Part shown: positions 31,983-40,874 of the stretch, one piece after another
How the letters are laid out: each line of letters opens with the position of its first letter
How positions within the stretch are numbered: the first letter of the stretch is position 1
Assembly: GCA_016278485.1 (NCBI GenBank)
Contig: JADQBT010000010.1
Coordinates: 62,001 to 126,000 of the forward strand
Reading direction: 5' to 3'
DNA: 64,000 nucleotides
Source of the DNA: Halanaerobiales bacterium
GTDB taxonomy: Bacteria > Bacillota > Halanaerobiia > Halanaerobiales > Halanaerobiaceae
The notes under the pieces: model-generated
Databases searched by the model: none
Seen by the model: only the letters and a program-made list of their open reading frames with translations
Told to the model about the DNA's origin: nothing
Position numbers and translations under genes: made by a program

Positions 31983-33395
31983 TTAAAAATCCATCTTAAC
32001 TGAATTTTCAATGATAATCATAAAAGTACCCTGATAGAGTTGCAAACTTTCTGGATCAAGCCAGGGTGAAACTACATTGACTGTATATGAATTTGCCGGC
32101 GGAACTGTGTATGAATATGTCTTAGTTAGAAATTGCTGACCGAGAAATTCGTCTGCCTTCATCTCTGCTTTAAATGACCAGTCCTCACCCCAGACTTTAT
32201 TTAACTCTCCCCCAAAATTATCAACTAATTGATAGATACTCTCCCCTAAATCTTGCCGCTCTGACTTTTTTTGTGTATTTACCGGCCAGTTATTATTTTC
32301 CAGTAAAGTATCTGGATTAGCTTCTACTTGATAAACCCAGACATTTGTTTCCAACATATCAGCAGGCAAGCCTGGCATATTTCCATTATCTGACTCACTT
32401 GTAGCTATCTCAAGTTGTGTTTTAATGCTCTCAGCCAGTTGTGGTCGCGCATCTTTTTCTTTAAAATTATAATTTAAACTTAAAGTTGGTTTGGATAACT
32501 CTTTCCTTTCAGCTTTTAGATCAGATTCTTCTTCTGATTTAGCTCCAGTATTTACTGGTGGATTGATTCCCTCAACTAAATAGCTTTCTCCTGAACTCAC
32601 ATTTTTTTCTTCAGAAGATCCTGCATCAGTATTTGACCATAACTTGACTTCACCTTGATATACCTCTAATTCAGTTTTTGCATCCTGTCCATCAATTTTA
32701 AATCCTGATTGTGAGGCCTCACCCATTTTGGCATTAAGCTCTTCTGCCACCCCGGCAAATTGATCTGCAAGCTCTTGATCTAACCCTTGCCCTGATAATT
32801 GTTGTAGTTGATTGAAAAAATCTTGTGTTTGATCTTTAATTTCTGGCGGACCAGCATTTTCATCATTGCTAACAGAGATAAATAAATCTTGTTTTTGATA
32901 ATTTGCAAACCTCATACCTGCATTCGGTGTGTTAATTCTGTAAGAGTAGTCTGATTTGCTCCCTTTATTATTTACTGCTTCAAACTTAAGATAATAATGG
33001 CCTGTCTCAATTTGCATGACAACACCATGGGGATTAATATACCATTGATGAGAAATCGTATCATCATAGTGTTTTCCTGAGCTTAATTCAAAACTAACTT
33101 TTGAATTGTAATCAACAATTAACTCACTATGATGCTTAGCATAATCTTCCAATCTAATGACAAGATGACTTTCCTCACCTGTTTCAATACTACAACTTCC
33201 TCGTAGACCATCTCCCTGATTTAAATTTATTAGTTCTCCATCTGCATCTTTAATTAATACTTCACCTTCTATTGTTGCTATCCAACCTAATAATGGCACA
33301 TAATTTTCCGGATCATCTACTTCGGGTTGATGCGAATAAACAGGTAAACTAATTAGCAAAAATAATAAAATTAAACCAATAAATTTATTCTTCAT
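31983..33395 (-). CDS. Exported FecR-domain protein with the shared C-terminal domain
   Basis: A 470-residue protein with a signal peptide (residues 1-21). Residues about 36-90 read as a FecR-type beta domain (IEGEVLIKDADGE, then LNQGDGL and an ETGEESHLVIRL strand), with a further beta-rich part to about 165. A Gln/Glu-rich linker and a second beta segment near 240-265 follow. The last 120 residues are homologous to part of the 350-residue protein two genes downstream. There is no partner sigma factor or TonB receptor, so an iron-dicitrate system is unlikely. It heads the three-gene operon; an AraC regulator is encoded just upstream. Confidence 0.72.
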   Translation of the reverse strand: MKNKFIGLILLFLLISLPVYSHQPEVDDPENYVPLLGWIATIEGEVLIKDADGELINLNQGDGLRGSCSIETGEESHLVIRLEDYAKHHSELIVDYNSKVSFELSSGKHYDDTISHQWYINPHGVVMQIETGHYYLKFEAVNNKGSKSDYSYRINTPNAGMRFANYQKQDLFISVSNDENAGPPEIKDQTQDFFNQLQQLSGQGLDQELADQFAGVAEELNAKMGEASQSGFKIDGQDAKTELEVYQGEVKLWSNTDAGSSEEKNVSSGESYLVEGINPPVNTGAKSEEESDLKAERKELSKPTLSLNYNFKEKDARPQLAESIKTQLEIATSESDNGNMPGLPADMLETNVWVYQVEANPDTLLENNNWPVNTQKKSERQDLGESIYQLVDNFGGELNKVWGEDWSFKAEMKADEFLGQQFLTKTYSYTVPPANSYTVNVVSPWLDPESLQLYQGTFMIIIENSVKMDF

Positions 33396-33506
33396 TTAAT
33401 CCTCTCCTAACTAATTAAATATAATGTAAATCTAATATAATAGTACTATTTATTTAAAATAATGTGTTATTAATATTGCTATATTTAGATAATAATATTG
33501 CTAAAA

Positions 33507-33532
33507 AAAAGACAGCAATTTTGCTGTCTTTT
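33507..33532 (-). terminator. Terminator of the AraC regulator gene
   Basis: A near-perfect stem (AAAAGACAGC with GCTGTCTTTT, central AAAT/ATTT loop) overlaps the stop codon and continues into a T-run on the minus strand. Confidence 0.88.
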
Positions 33533-34403
33533 AGCCTAAACATATTCTTCTATATTCTGATGGTGCAACACCAACTCTTTTTTTGAAAATCGAACTAAAA
33601 TAACTACGATTATTGAAGCCAGTCGCAAAGCATATATCCGTAATATTTTTATTAGTCTGACGAAGCATCAGCTTGGCTTTCTCAATTTTTAGATCCTGAA
33701 GATATTCAAATGGCGTCTGTCCCATTTCCTTTTTGAAAATCCTAATAAAATGAAAAGGACTATAATTAACCTCATGCGCAAGTTGTTCTAAGGTAAAGTC
33801 ATCTTTATAATGTGCATTAATATATTCTATTGCCATTTCTACTATCTTTTTATCTTGATAGTTTTTTAGCTTTAATTTTTTATTATTAGAATTATTGCCA
33901 AATTCTCGTATTATGTTCACAATAATCTGAATATTATAGCTTTGCAGAACAAATTCATAGCCTGGTTGCTTATTATTATATTCGGCAATAAATTCATTAA
34001 ATAATTGATATAAATTAGAAGAAATAATATTATTTTCATTATTAAATTCGAGCATACTTTGACCATATAGTAGTCTGTGAATCTGCCGGAAATACTCCTT
34101 ATCGATAAAAACTGCATTAAAATCCTGCACTTTCCCAGTCACTGAAAACCCATGTTCCTGACCCGGATTAATAGCAAAAAATTTATTTTTCTCTAACTTG
34201 AATTTTTTCTTTTCTATTTTAGCGAAGGGATGAAGGTTAGAATAGGGAACAAGAAATTTATAACAGTCAAATGCTCGCTGTTCTGAAAAAACATTTTCTG
34301 CCCTCAAAACACTAATTTTATCACTGGAATAAAATTTAATCCTTATCTCATCAGATAAACCATCAGGCAACTCTCTAAGTAGTTGGTCTAAATAAAGATC
34401 CAT
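33531..34403 (-). CDS. AraC-family transcription regulator
   Basis: A 290-residue regulator. The N-terminal 165 residues look like a cupin-type sensor (FFAINPGQEHGFSV near residue 85). Residues about 185-288 hold the double helix-turn-helix of AraC proteins, with YSPFHFIRIFKKEMGQTPFEYLQDLKI and ITDICFATGFNNRSYFSSIFKK. It is 136 nt upstream of the three-gene exported-protein operon and has its own terminator, so it probably controls that operon. The inducer is unknown. Confidence 0.88.
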   Translation of the reverse strand: MDLYLDQLLRELPDGLSDEIRIKFYSSDKISVLRAENVFSEQRAFDCYKFLVPYSNLHPFAKIEKKKFKLEKNKFFAINPGQEHGFSVTGKVQDFNAVFIDKEYFRQIHRLLYGQSMLEFNNENNIISSNLYQLFNEFIAEYNNKQPGYEFVLQSYNIQIIVNIIREFGNNSNNKKLKLKNYQDKKIVEMAIEYINAHYKDDFTLEQLAHEVNYSPFHFIRIFKKEMGQTPFEYLQDLKIEKAKLMLRQTNKNITDICFATGFNNRSYFSSIFKKRVGVAPSEYRRICLG

Positions 34404-34428
34404 TCCACAATTCCATCCCTTCAGATAT

Positions 34429-35688
34429 TTATTTTTTTAATATTTTTTTAAGAGTTTCAATTAATTCGTCATTAGATTTCGTATTATGTAGCTGTTTAAT
34501 GAAAGTATTCATCACTTCATATTCATTTAAATCTGCTGTCTGCTGTCTTAACTTCCAAATAGTTTTAATTTCTTCTTCAGAGAGCAGCATTTCTTCTTTT
34601 CTCGTACCTGAACGACGAATATCAATAGCTGGAAATAATCGTCTCTCGGCCAGTTTGCGATTAAGATGCAACTCCATATTACCTGTGCCTTTAAACTCTT
34701 CGTAGATTACATCATCCATGCGACTACCTGTATCAACTAGTGAAGTAGCAAGTATTGTTAGACTCCCACCTTCTTCAATATTACGTGCTGCCCCAAAAAA
34801 CTTTTTAGGAAAATACATCGCCGTTGGATCTAGTCCACCTGAAAGCGTACGACCACTTGGCGGAATAGTAACATTAGCCGCTCGGGCCAGTCTGGTAATA
34901 CTATCTAGCAAGACAACAACATCATATTTATGTTCAACCAATCTTTTTGCTTTCTTCAAAACCAGTTCAGCCACCTGGATATGCTCTTCTGGCGGTTCAT
35001 CAAAAGTTGAACTGATAACTTCAGCATCAACTGACCTACGCATATCTGTTACCTCTTCTGGCCTCTCGTCAATTAATAAGATCATCATCTTCACTTCTGG
35101 ATAATTGTTACGAATACCATTTGCTACTTTTTTTAGCAAAACAGTTTTACCAGCCTTGGGAGGAGATACAATAAGCCCCCGTTGGCCTTTGCCAATCGGT
35201 GAAACTAAATCTATAAACCGACTTGATATTTCGCCACGATGATGTTCCAGTTTAATTCTTTCTTCAGGATAAAGTGGTGTCAAATCCTCAAAATAAGATC
35301 TATCTCTTGCTTTTTCAGGGTCTTGAAAGTTAACTGCTTCGATCCGAAGCATGGCAAAGTATTTTTCATTATCCTTTGGTTCTCTTACCTGCCCTGAGAC
35401 AACATCTCCTGTTCTTAAATCAAATCTGCGAATTTGAGAAGCTGAAATATAGATATCATCACTTGAAGGAATATATTTTGAAGGGCGCAAAAAACCGTAA
35501 CCTTCATTGTTAATTATTTCTAATACACCTTCAGCAAAAATATGGCCGCCTGCTTCTGTTCCTTTTTTTAAAATAGCAAATATCAAGTCTTTTTTTCTCA
35601 TTTGAGAATAACTTGGTATATCCATTTCTTTGGCGATTTTATGTAATTCTGGTATTGTTTTTCTTTCTAACTCACTTATATTAAGCAA
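34429..35688 (-). CDS. rho: Transcription termination factor Rho
   Basis: A 419-residue RNA-dependent hexameric ATPase. Residues 1-45 are the N-terminal helical domain, 50-120 the RNA-binding cold-shock-like domain (EGYGFLRPS), and the P-loop SPPKAGKT is at 175-182. [13 protein letters not shown] and the [23 protein letters not shown] loops follow. The start is TTG with AGGTGG 6 nt upstream. In Bacillus rho is next to rpmE; here about 6 kb of accessory genes lie between them. Confidence 0.97.
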   Translation of the reverse strand: MLNISELERKTIPELHKIAKEMDIPSYSQMRKKDLIFAILKKGTEAGGHIFAEGVLEIINNEGYGFLRPSKYIPSSDDIYISASQIRRFDLRTGDVVSGQVREPKDNEKYFAMLRIEAVNFQDPEKARDRSYFEDLTPLYPEERIKLEHHRGEISSRFIDLVSPIGKGQRGLIVSPPKAGKTVLLKKVANGIRNNYPEVKMMILLIDERPEEVTDMRRSVDAEVISSTFDEPPEEHIQVAELVLKKAKRLVEHKYDVVVLLDSITRLARAANVTIPPSGRTLSGGLDPTAMYFPKKFFGAARNIEEGGSLTILATSLVDTGSRMDDVIYEEFKGTGNMELHLNRKLAERRLFPAIDIRRSGTRKEEMLLSEEEIKTIWKLRQQTADLNEYEVMNTFIKQLHNTKSNDELIETLKKILKK

Positions 35689-35717
35689 AGTAATCCACCT
35701 CTCAAAAATTAAATAAT

Positions 35718-36731
35718 TTAAACATTAACTCCTAACTGGAAGAGCAGATAAACCCCTAAAAAATATATAATAGCTACAAACATTGAGTCCCAACCGATAC
35801 TCAAAATTGTTCTTTTGGAACGATAAAATAAACCAATCATCACAATTGCTGACATTAAAAGCCCTACCATTGCAGTTATAATATGAACTATTTTAGCATC
35901 TGCCAATATATTTCCTTTTCTGTAAAAAGCGTCAGCAAAAAAGACAATCGTCATATTAAATATATTACTACCTAATACATTTCCTATTGCCATATTATAA
36001 GCGTTTATACTTAAGGCAGAAATAGTTGCTACTAGTTCTGGCAAAGATGTGGCTGCCGCTACCAAAATACTACCAATGAAACTCTGATCTATACCTGTCA
36101 ATCTCGCTATCTGATCAGCCACAACTGACAACCTAATTCCACTAAAAACAATTACTGCAGCACAAATAGCAAATCCAAATGCTGCTTTTTTAAGGCCCAT
36201 AGAAGAACTTGATTCTTCATTATCCTCTTCTTTCTTATCTAACGGATTTTTCTTTTCATAGCGAAAAATTAATCTAACACCTATTAAATAGACACCCATT
36301 AATATAATACTATCTATCCCGATTCCAAAAACATTGTAAGAAAATCCTGTTAGATGAGAGACCATCAGACTAAATACAACTATACCTGAAAGTAAAATCC
36401 CTAACAAACCTGATAAAATATGACTATAACGCACTCTTAAAAGAAGTGGTCCAGGTCCATGCAGTAAATCTGAAAGTGCTAATATCATTAAATTAAAGGT
36501 ATTACTACCAAAAACATTACCTATTGCAATATCTGGAGCACCTACCAAAGCTGAAGTAATACTAGTTACTAATTCCGGTAAAGATGTTGCCGCAGCTACC
36601 AAGATACCACCTATTAAAGCCTGGCCAAGCCCGGTTTCATCTGCAATAATATCTCCATATTTAGATAAATATGTACCGGCAACAATAATAAAAAATGCCA
36701 TGACAATAAACTCTATCCATAATTCAGTCAA
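35718..36731 (-). CDS. Calcium/sodium antiporter, CaCA family (YrbG-like)
   Basis: A 337-residue membrane protein with about ten helices arranged as an inverted repeat. The two alpha repeats are almost the same: [17 protein letters not shown] with [10 protein letters not shown] in the first half, and [17 protein letters not shown] with [10 protein letters not shown] in the second. It would export Ca2+ (or K+) in exchange for Na+, consistent with a Na+-based physiology. The start is TTG with GAGGAGA 5 nt upstream. It is between fba and rho, 29 nt before rho. Confidence 0.9.
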   Translation of the reverse strand: MTELWIEFIVMAFFIIVAGTYLSKYGDIIADETGLGQALIGGILVAAATSLPELVTSITSALVGAPDIAIGNVFGSNTFNLMILALSDLLHGPGPLLLRVRYSHILSGLLGILLSGIVVFSLMVSHLTGFSYNVFGIGIDSIILMGVYLIGVRLIFRYEKKNPLDKKEEDNEESSSSMGLKKAAFGFAICAAVIVFSGIRLSVVADQIARLTGIDQSFIGSILVAAATSLPELVATISALSINAYNMAIGNVLGSNIFNMTIVFFADAFYRKGNILADAKIVHIITAMVGLLMSAIVMIGLFYRSKRTILSIGWDSMFVAIIYFLGVYLLFQLGVNV

Positions 36732-36814
36732 TGTTATCTCCTCACAAATTAGTTATTTTATTATTTTATTATTTCAAAAAAAAGGGTAATAATTTTATCT
36801 AGTTGGGAAAGAAA

Positions 36815-36845
36815 GAAGGGTATTCCCTGACTGGCAATACCCTTT
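36815..36845 (-). terminator. Terminator of the fba transcript
   Basis: On the minus strand AAAGGGTATT and AATACCCTTC form a stem of about 9 bp with an 11-nt loop, followed by a T-rich TTCTTTC tract. Confidence 0.75.
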
Positions 36846-36867
36846 AAATGACAGGTTAATTGGCAAG

Positions 36868-37722
36868 TTAAGCTTTATCGTTACTACCTAAGATCATAAT
36901 TTTTTCTTTTACTTTCTCAGTAATAGCGTCTCGACCGGGCCCACAGTATTTACGAGGATCGTATAAATCAGCGTCTGCTTTAAATAATTCGCGAATCTTT
37001 GCAGTAAATACCTGTTGGAAGTCAGTATTTACATTAACCTTATTGATACCAAGCTTGACTGCCTTTGCTAAATCTTTTGCAGAGACACCAGATGCACCGT
37101 GTAATACTATCGGCATATCTAATTTACTTTTGATTGTTTCCAGTCGAGCAAAATCAAGTTCAGGATCACCTTTATAAACACCATGTGCAGTTCCAATTGC
37201 AATCGCCAATGCATCGACTCCAGTTTTTTCAACAAATTCAACTGCTTCAGCTGGTTTTGTCATTGTTGCATCTTTCTCATCAACTGTGACATCATCTTCA
37301 GTCCCACCAACTTTGCCAAGTTCTGCTTCAACAGTTACACCTACTGCATGAGCTGCTTCTACTACTTTTTTTGTAATTTCTACATTTTCGGAAAATGACT
37401 TTTTAGAAGCATCAATCATTACTGAAGAAAAACCCTTTCTAATACATAACATTGTTTTTTCAAAACTACTGCCATGATCAAGATGTAAAGCTACAGGGAT
37501 ATGTGTATCACTAACAGCTGCTTCAACCATAGCCATTACATACTCTATACCCATATAACTGATCGCACCTTCACTGGCCTGTAAAATCAATGGTGAATTT
37601 AATTCTTCAGCTGCATTAATAATTCCTTGTAAAAATTCTAAATTATTAATATTGAAACCACCAACTGCATAACCTCTTTGATTAGCGTCATTTAAAATAT
37701 CTGCCATTGGAACAAGATTCAT
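36868..37722 (-). CDS. fba: Class II fructose-bisphosphate aldolase
   Basis: A 284-residue zinc-dependent aldolase of the class IIB type that splits fructose-1,6-bisphosphate. The catalytic Asp and zinc His are in VALHLDHGSS near residue 80; further zinc His are in IGTAHGVYKG near 180 and IVLHGASG near 208. The phosphate site includes VNVNTDFQ. GGAAGGATG precedes the ATG. It is 19 nt after the zinc-ribbon gene, so the two are probably co-transcribed. Confidence 0.96.
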   Translation of the reverse strand: MNLVPMADILNDANQRGYAVGGFNINNLEFLQGIINAAEELNSPLILQASEGAISYMGIEYVMAMVEAAVSDTHIPVALHLDHGSSFEKTMLCIRKGFSSVMIDASKKSFSENVEITKKVVEAAHAVGVTVEAELGKVGGTEDDVTVDEKDATMTKPAEAVEFVEKTGVDALAIAIGTAHGVYKGDPELDFARLETIKSKLDMPIVLHGASGVSAKDLAKAVKLGINKVNVNTDFQQVFTAKIRELFKADADLYDPRKYCGPGRDAITEKVKEKIMILGSNDKA

Positions 37723-37741
37723 AAATTAACATCCTTCCTAA

Positions 37742-38392
37742 TTATATATTAATCCAGGGGTCAAGCGAACTTTTTTTACTCCCCTGAATATATTTGATGC
37801 GGACCAGATCTTTATTTTTCAAAAGTTTTATATTTTCCTCTGTTGCTGCAGGAATTGAGAGTCGGGTCCGACAATGATTACATATTAATTCCACTGTATC
37901 TGAGTAGAGTTCAATATTTATATTATGGCTACCGCAATCGCAATCTAGCTTTCCATCGGCTGCAATATCATGCAAATAGTCGAGTGCTTCCAGCATTAAT
38001 TCTGGATCCTCAAAATCATCAAAACCTAGTTCATCTGCAATGGAATCAAGTTCAGCTTTTTGCCTATCTATTTCTTCTTTTAATAGCTTATATGAACCAT
38101 AATAACCTAGATTGAGCTCGGTTTCAAGACAAGAAAGAAAGTTTAGATGATTTTTAGTCCAAAATAGATTATTTGAAGCAGTTTTACTATGCATCTCATC
38201 GCAAATTACACAAAAATAATCAACTTGAATGTGATTGCCCTTTCGTCTAAGTGAGGCTTTTTTATATCCACAGCTACATTCAATTTGATGTATTTTTTTA
38301 CCGGATAGCTGAAATATATTTATCTGATGTGTTTCCAGACGACCACATATAGGACATCGCATCGCAAATGCAGTCGATATTTCAATAACCAT
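37742..38392 (-). CDS. Multi-zinc-ribbon protein of unknown function
   Basis: A 216-residue soluble protein. Cys pairs at 13/16, 39/41, 61/64, 151/153 and 171/174 suggest two or three zinc ribbons, split by a helical acidic middle (about 100-145). I recognise no named family. An in-frame stop just upstream fixes the start at or after 38392. The usual ribosome site is missing at normal distance; GGAGGTG is instead 36 nt upstream, beyond a perfect hairpin (see 38401-38437). It immediately precedes fba. Confidence 0.7.
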   Translation of the reverse strand: MVIEISTAFAMRCPICGRLETHQINIFQLSGKKIHQIECSCGYKKASLRRKGNHIQVDYFCVICDEMHSKTASNNLFWTKNHLNFLSCLETELNLGYYGSYKLLKEEIDRQKAELDSIADELGFDDFEDPELMLEALDYLHDIAADGKLDCDCGSHNINIELYSDTVELICNHCRTRLSIPAATEENIKLLKNKDLVRIKYIQGSKKSSLDPWINI

Positions 38393-38400
38393 AATTTATT

Positions 38401-38437
38401 ACCTGGTTTGAAATTTATAAACCAGGTATTCACCTCC
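38401..38437 (-). promoter_or_regulatory. Hairpin between a strong Shine-Dalgarno and the start codon of the zinc-ribbon gene
   Basis: On the minus strand GGAGGTG (38431-38437) is followed after 3 nt by a perfect 9-bp stem (ACCTGGTTT with AAACCAGGT) and a 9-nt loop at 38401-38427. Another 8 nt lead to ATG at 38392. If the hairpin folds, the effective spacing is 11 nt. Such looped-out leaders are known (for example phage T4 gene 38). Regulation here is inference. Confidence 0.5.
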
Positions 38438-38490
38438 TCTAATGATTAATATTCTTCATCTAGCTAGAAAATCCTTTTTTCATTTAGAGT

Positions 38491-38979
38491 TTACTGATTT
38501 ATTAACTTTATTACTTTGGCCTTTGCTGTCACAAGGATGATATTATCACCTTTTGTCAATTTTTCTGAGGCTAAATTTTGGTAGTGATATACTTCATAAT
38601 AAAAATCACAGTCTGGTGATTTATAAGGTTCTAATTCAATCAGTCCCGCTTTTATATTTATATCTTTAACCGAACCTTCTACTATACTATAATAAGAATT
38701 GATTAAACTAATCTCCTGATTGTTATTTAATTGGTACTCTGTCCAGTGATTAAAGCCCGGGCCAGGTGGCATAACCCCACTTAAATTGGTTATTTTATCA
38801 TTACGATAAATTACAGCATCATCACTAAGTTTGTACCACTTTGAATCAATTTTTATTAGTCTCTCTTCTAAATTACCTGCAATAATTAGACCAGTCTGTT
38901 CAACATTTTCTGCACTTACTGTAAAAGACACAAAGATTAATAACAAAATTATTAAAGCAAATTTTTTATTAGAAAACAT
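38491..38979 (-). CDS. Small exported protein of unknown function
   Basis: About 162 residues with a signal peptide (residues 1-23). ATG at 38979 is chosen because AGAGGGGG lies 7 nt upstream. The mature part is beta-rich and contains IDSKWYKLSDDAVIYRN near residue 42 and a Pro/Gly turn. It resembles short all-beta periplasmic proteins but I recognise no family. It lies between ridA and the zinc-ribbon gene, with separate spacing on both sides. Confidence 0.65.
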   Translation of the reverse strand: MFSNKKFALIILLLIFVSFTVSAENVEQTGLIIAGNLEERLIKIDSKWYKLSDDAVIYRNDKITNLSGVMPPGPGFNHWTEYQLNNNQEISLINSYYSIVEGSVKDINIKAGLIELEPYKSPDCDFYYEVYHYQNLASEKLTKGDNIILVTAKAKVIKLINQ

Positions 38980-39058
38980 AATAAAACCCCCTCTAACCAG
39001 TATTATTACCATTATTACCTGGTTATGGAGGTTTTATACTTAATTGTTAATTATTATT

Positions 39059-39439
39059 CTAGTTCACTGCAGCAATTGCATCAATTTCAACTGCCACATC
39101 TTTTGGTAATCTAGCAACTTCTACAAATGCCCTTGCCGGTGGATTTTCTTTAAAATATTCAGCATAAACTTCATTAATCAAGGCAAAATCATCCATACTC
39201 TTTGCATAAATAGTTGCTTTTAATACTTTTCCTAAACCACTATTTGCTTCTTCTAAAATAGCTTTTAAATTTTTCATAACCTGGTGGGTTTGAGCTTTTA
39301 AATCTCCAGCAACTGGATTGCCTTCAGCAGTATAAGGAATCTGCCCAGATACATAAACAGTTCCTCCATAGACAACGGCCTGGGAATAAGCACCAATTGC
39401 AGCAGGGGCCCCTTTGCTTTCCACAATCTTTCTTTCCAT
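39059..39439 (-). CDS. ridA: RidA family enamine/imine deaminase
   Basis: About 126 residues of the YjgF/YER057c/UK114 family. The conserved GAYSQAV, YVSGQIP and PPARAFVEVARLPKDVAVEIDAIA blocks hold the substrate-binding Arg (near residue 100) and Glu (near 115). It destroys reactive 2-aminoacrylate made by PLP enzymes such as serine or cysteine dehydratases. ATG at 39439 has GGGAGGAA 6 nt upstream. It follows the etf operon terminator. Confidence 0.95.
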   Translation of the reverse strand: MERKIVESKGAPAAIGAYSQAVVYGGTVYVSGQIPYTAEGNPVAGDLKAQTHQVMKNLKAILEEANSGLGKVLKATIYAKSMDDFALINEVYAEYFKENPPARAFVEVARLPKDVAVEIDAIAAVN

Positions 39440-39498
39440 AATAATTCCTCCCAATTTTACTTATTATTATAAACAATTCTCCAATAAAATAAAAAACC

Positions 39499-39559
39499 CT
39501 CCCCAGGTTGAGAAGAGAAACGTATCTTCTGCTACTAAAGGAGGATAGTGCCTGGGGAG
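39499..39559 (-). terminator. Terminator after etfA, with a long structured loop
   Basis: On the minus strand CTCCCCAGG and CCTGGGGAG form a 9-bp stem followed by GGTTTTTT. The 43-nt loop holds a second small stem (AGAAGA with TCTTCT). It starts 9 nt after the etfA stop and ends about 60 nt before the ridA start, so it may also control ridA read-through. Confidence 0.75.
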
Positions 39560-39568
39560 AGCTAATAT

Positions 39569-40837
39569 CTATTTTCTTTCTTCAGCAAGAATATCTTTAC
39601 AAACATCAGTTAACATTGGTACGATTTTGTGCAGGTCTCCGACAATACCATAATCACAAATATTAAATATTGGTGCTTCAGCATCTGTATTAATTGCAAT
39701 TATAAGATCCGCATTCTGCATACCAGCCCTATGCTGGATAGCTCCAGAAATACCACAGGCAATATATAGTCTCGGCTTAACTGTTTTACCAGTCTGACCA
39801 ACCTGATGATCTTTTTCGATCCAACCTTCATCTACAACAGCACGTGACGCACCTACTTCACCACCAAGTACTTCAGCAAGTTCTTTGATAACAGCAAATC
39901 CTTTTGGGTCACCTACCCCACGACCACCAGAAACAATGATATCTGCTGCTTCCAAATTAACACTGTGATGAGCCTCTTTAACTATCTGTTTAATCTCTGT
40001 TAAGAGATCTTCCTGACTAAATTCGGCTTTAAATTTAAGAATTACTCCTTCTTTTTTAACCTCAGCACTAAGATCTTCTGCTGCCAGATCAGCTTCAAGA
40101 TATTCAATCTGTCCAGTACGCTCATAATTAGCTTCTTCTTTTGTCATTACACCAGGCCGCACAGTAGACATTTGCGGACGATGTTCTGGACAAATAATAG
40201 TTGCCATCAAATTACCACCAAAAGCTGGTCTTGTCTGGAGTAAGATACCACGTTCTTTATCAATAGCTAACTTTGTGCAGTCAGCAGTAAGTCCAGTGTT
40301 GATTCTGGCTGAAATTCTAGGGCCTAAGTCACGGCCATTATGAGTTGCACCCAAAATTACAATCTCCGGCTTACATTTATTGATCATTTCAGCAATTACT
40401 TTTGTGTATGGTGCAGTTCTATATTGAGCTAATTCTTCATCTTCTACAATATATACTTGATCTGCCCCCTGGGCAACCAATTCTTTGGCTGCTTTACTAA
40501 GATCTGAACCTAATACAACTGCAGTAAGTTTTTCATTTAATTCATCCGCTAATTTTCTACCTTCACTGACAAGTTCTAACGATACGTTGAGCAGTTCATT
40601 ATTCCTCTGTTCAGCTAATACCCAGACACCACTATATTGAGAGATATCTATTTTTGCTTTACTCTCACTTTCTTCTATTTCTATGGCATCTACAGGGCAA
40701 ACTTTAACACAGGCACTACAGAGAGTACATTTATCATGGTCAACAACTGCAACACCTTCTTCCATGCTGAGTGCATCATATGGACATTTTTCCACACAGA
40801 CACCGCAGCCTACACATGTATCTTTAATTATTAGCAT
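39569..40837 (-). CDS. etfA: Electron transfer flavoprotein subunit alpha with N-terminal 2[4Fe-4S] ferredoxin domain
   Basis: A 422-residue fusion. Residues 1-57 are a bacterial ferredoxin with Cys 8/11/14/18 and 37/40/43/47. The N-terminal Etf domain follows (about 67-250), then the C-terminal FAD domain with GGRGVGDPKGFAVIKELAEVLGGEVGASRAVVDEGW and GISGAIQH (about 300-420). Ferredoxin-fused EtfA occurs in electron-bifurcating or confurcating complexes such as the caffeyl-CoA reductase. With etfB and acyl-CoA dehydrogenase directly upstream it should couple crotonyl-CoA/butyryl-CoA to NADH and ferredoxin. Bifurcation is inferred. Confidence 0.94.
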   Translation of the reverse strand: MLIIKDTCVGCGVCVEKCPYDALSMEEGVAVVDHDKCTLCSACVKVCPVDAIEIEESESKAKIDISQYSGVWVLAEQRNNELLNVSLELVSEGRKLADELNEKLTAVVLGSDLSKAAKELVAQGADQVYIVEDEELAQYRTAPYTKVIAEMINKCKPEIVILGATHNGRDLGPRISARINTGLTADCTKLAIDKERGILLQTRPAFGGNLMATIICPEHRPQMSTVRPGVMTKEEANYERTGQIEYLEADLAAEDLSAEVKKEGVILKFKAEFSQEDLLTEIKQIVKEAHHSVNLEAADIIVSGGRGVGDPKGFAVIKELAEVLGGEVGASRAVVDEGWIEKDHQVGQTGKTVKPRLYIACGISGAIQHRAGMQNADLIIAINTDAEAPIFNICDYGIVGDLHKIVPMLTDVCKDILAEERK

Positions 40838-40874
40838 TATTTTATAAACCTCCTCGTGTTTTATGCGGCTTTAT

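Noticed and set aside
31983-33395. FecR-type iron signalling system
   Set aside because: There is a FecR-like segment but no ECF sigma factor, no TonB receptor and an exported, not membrane-anchored anti-sigma layout.
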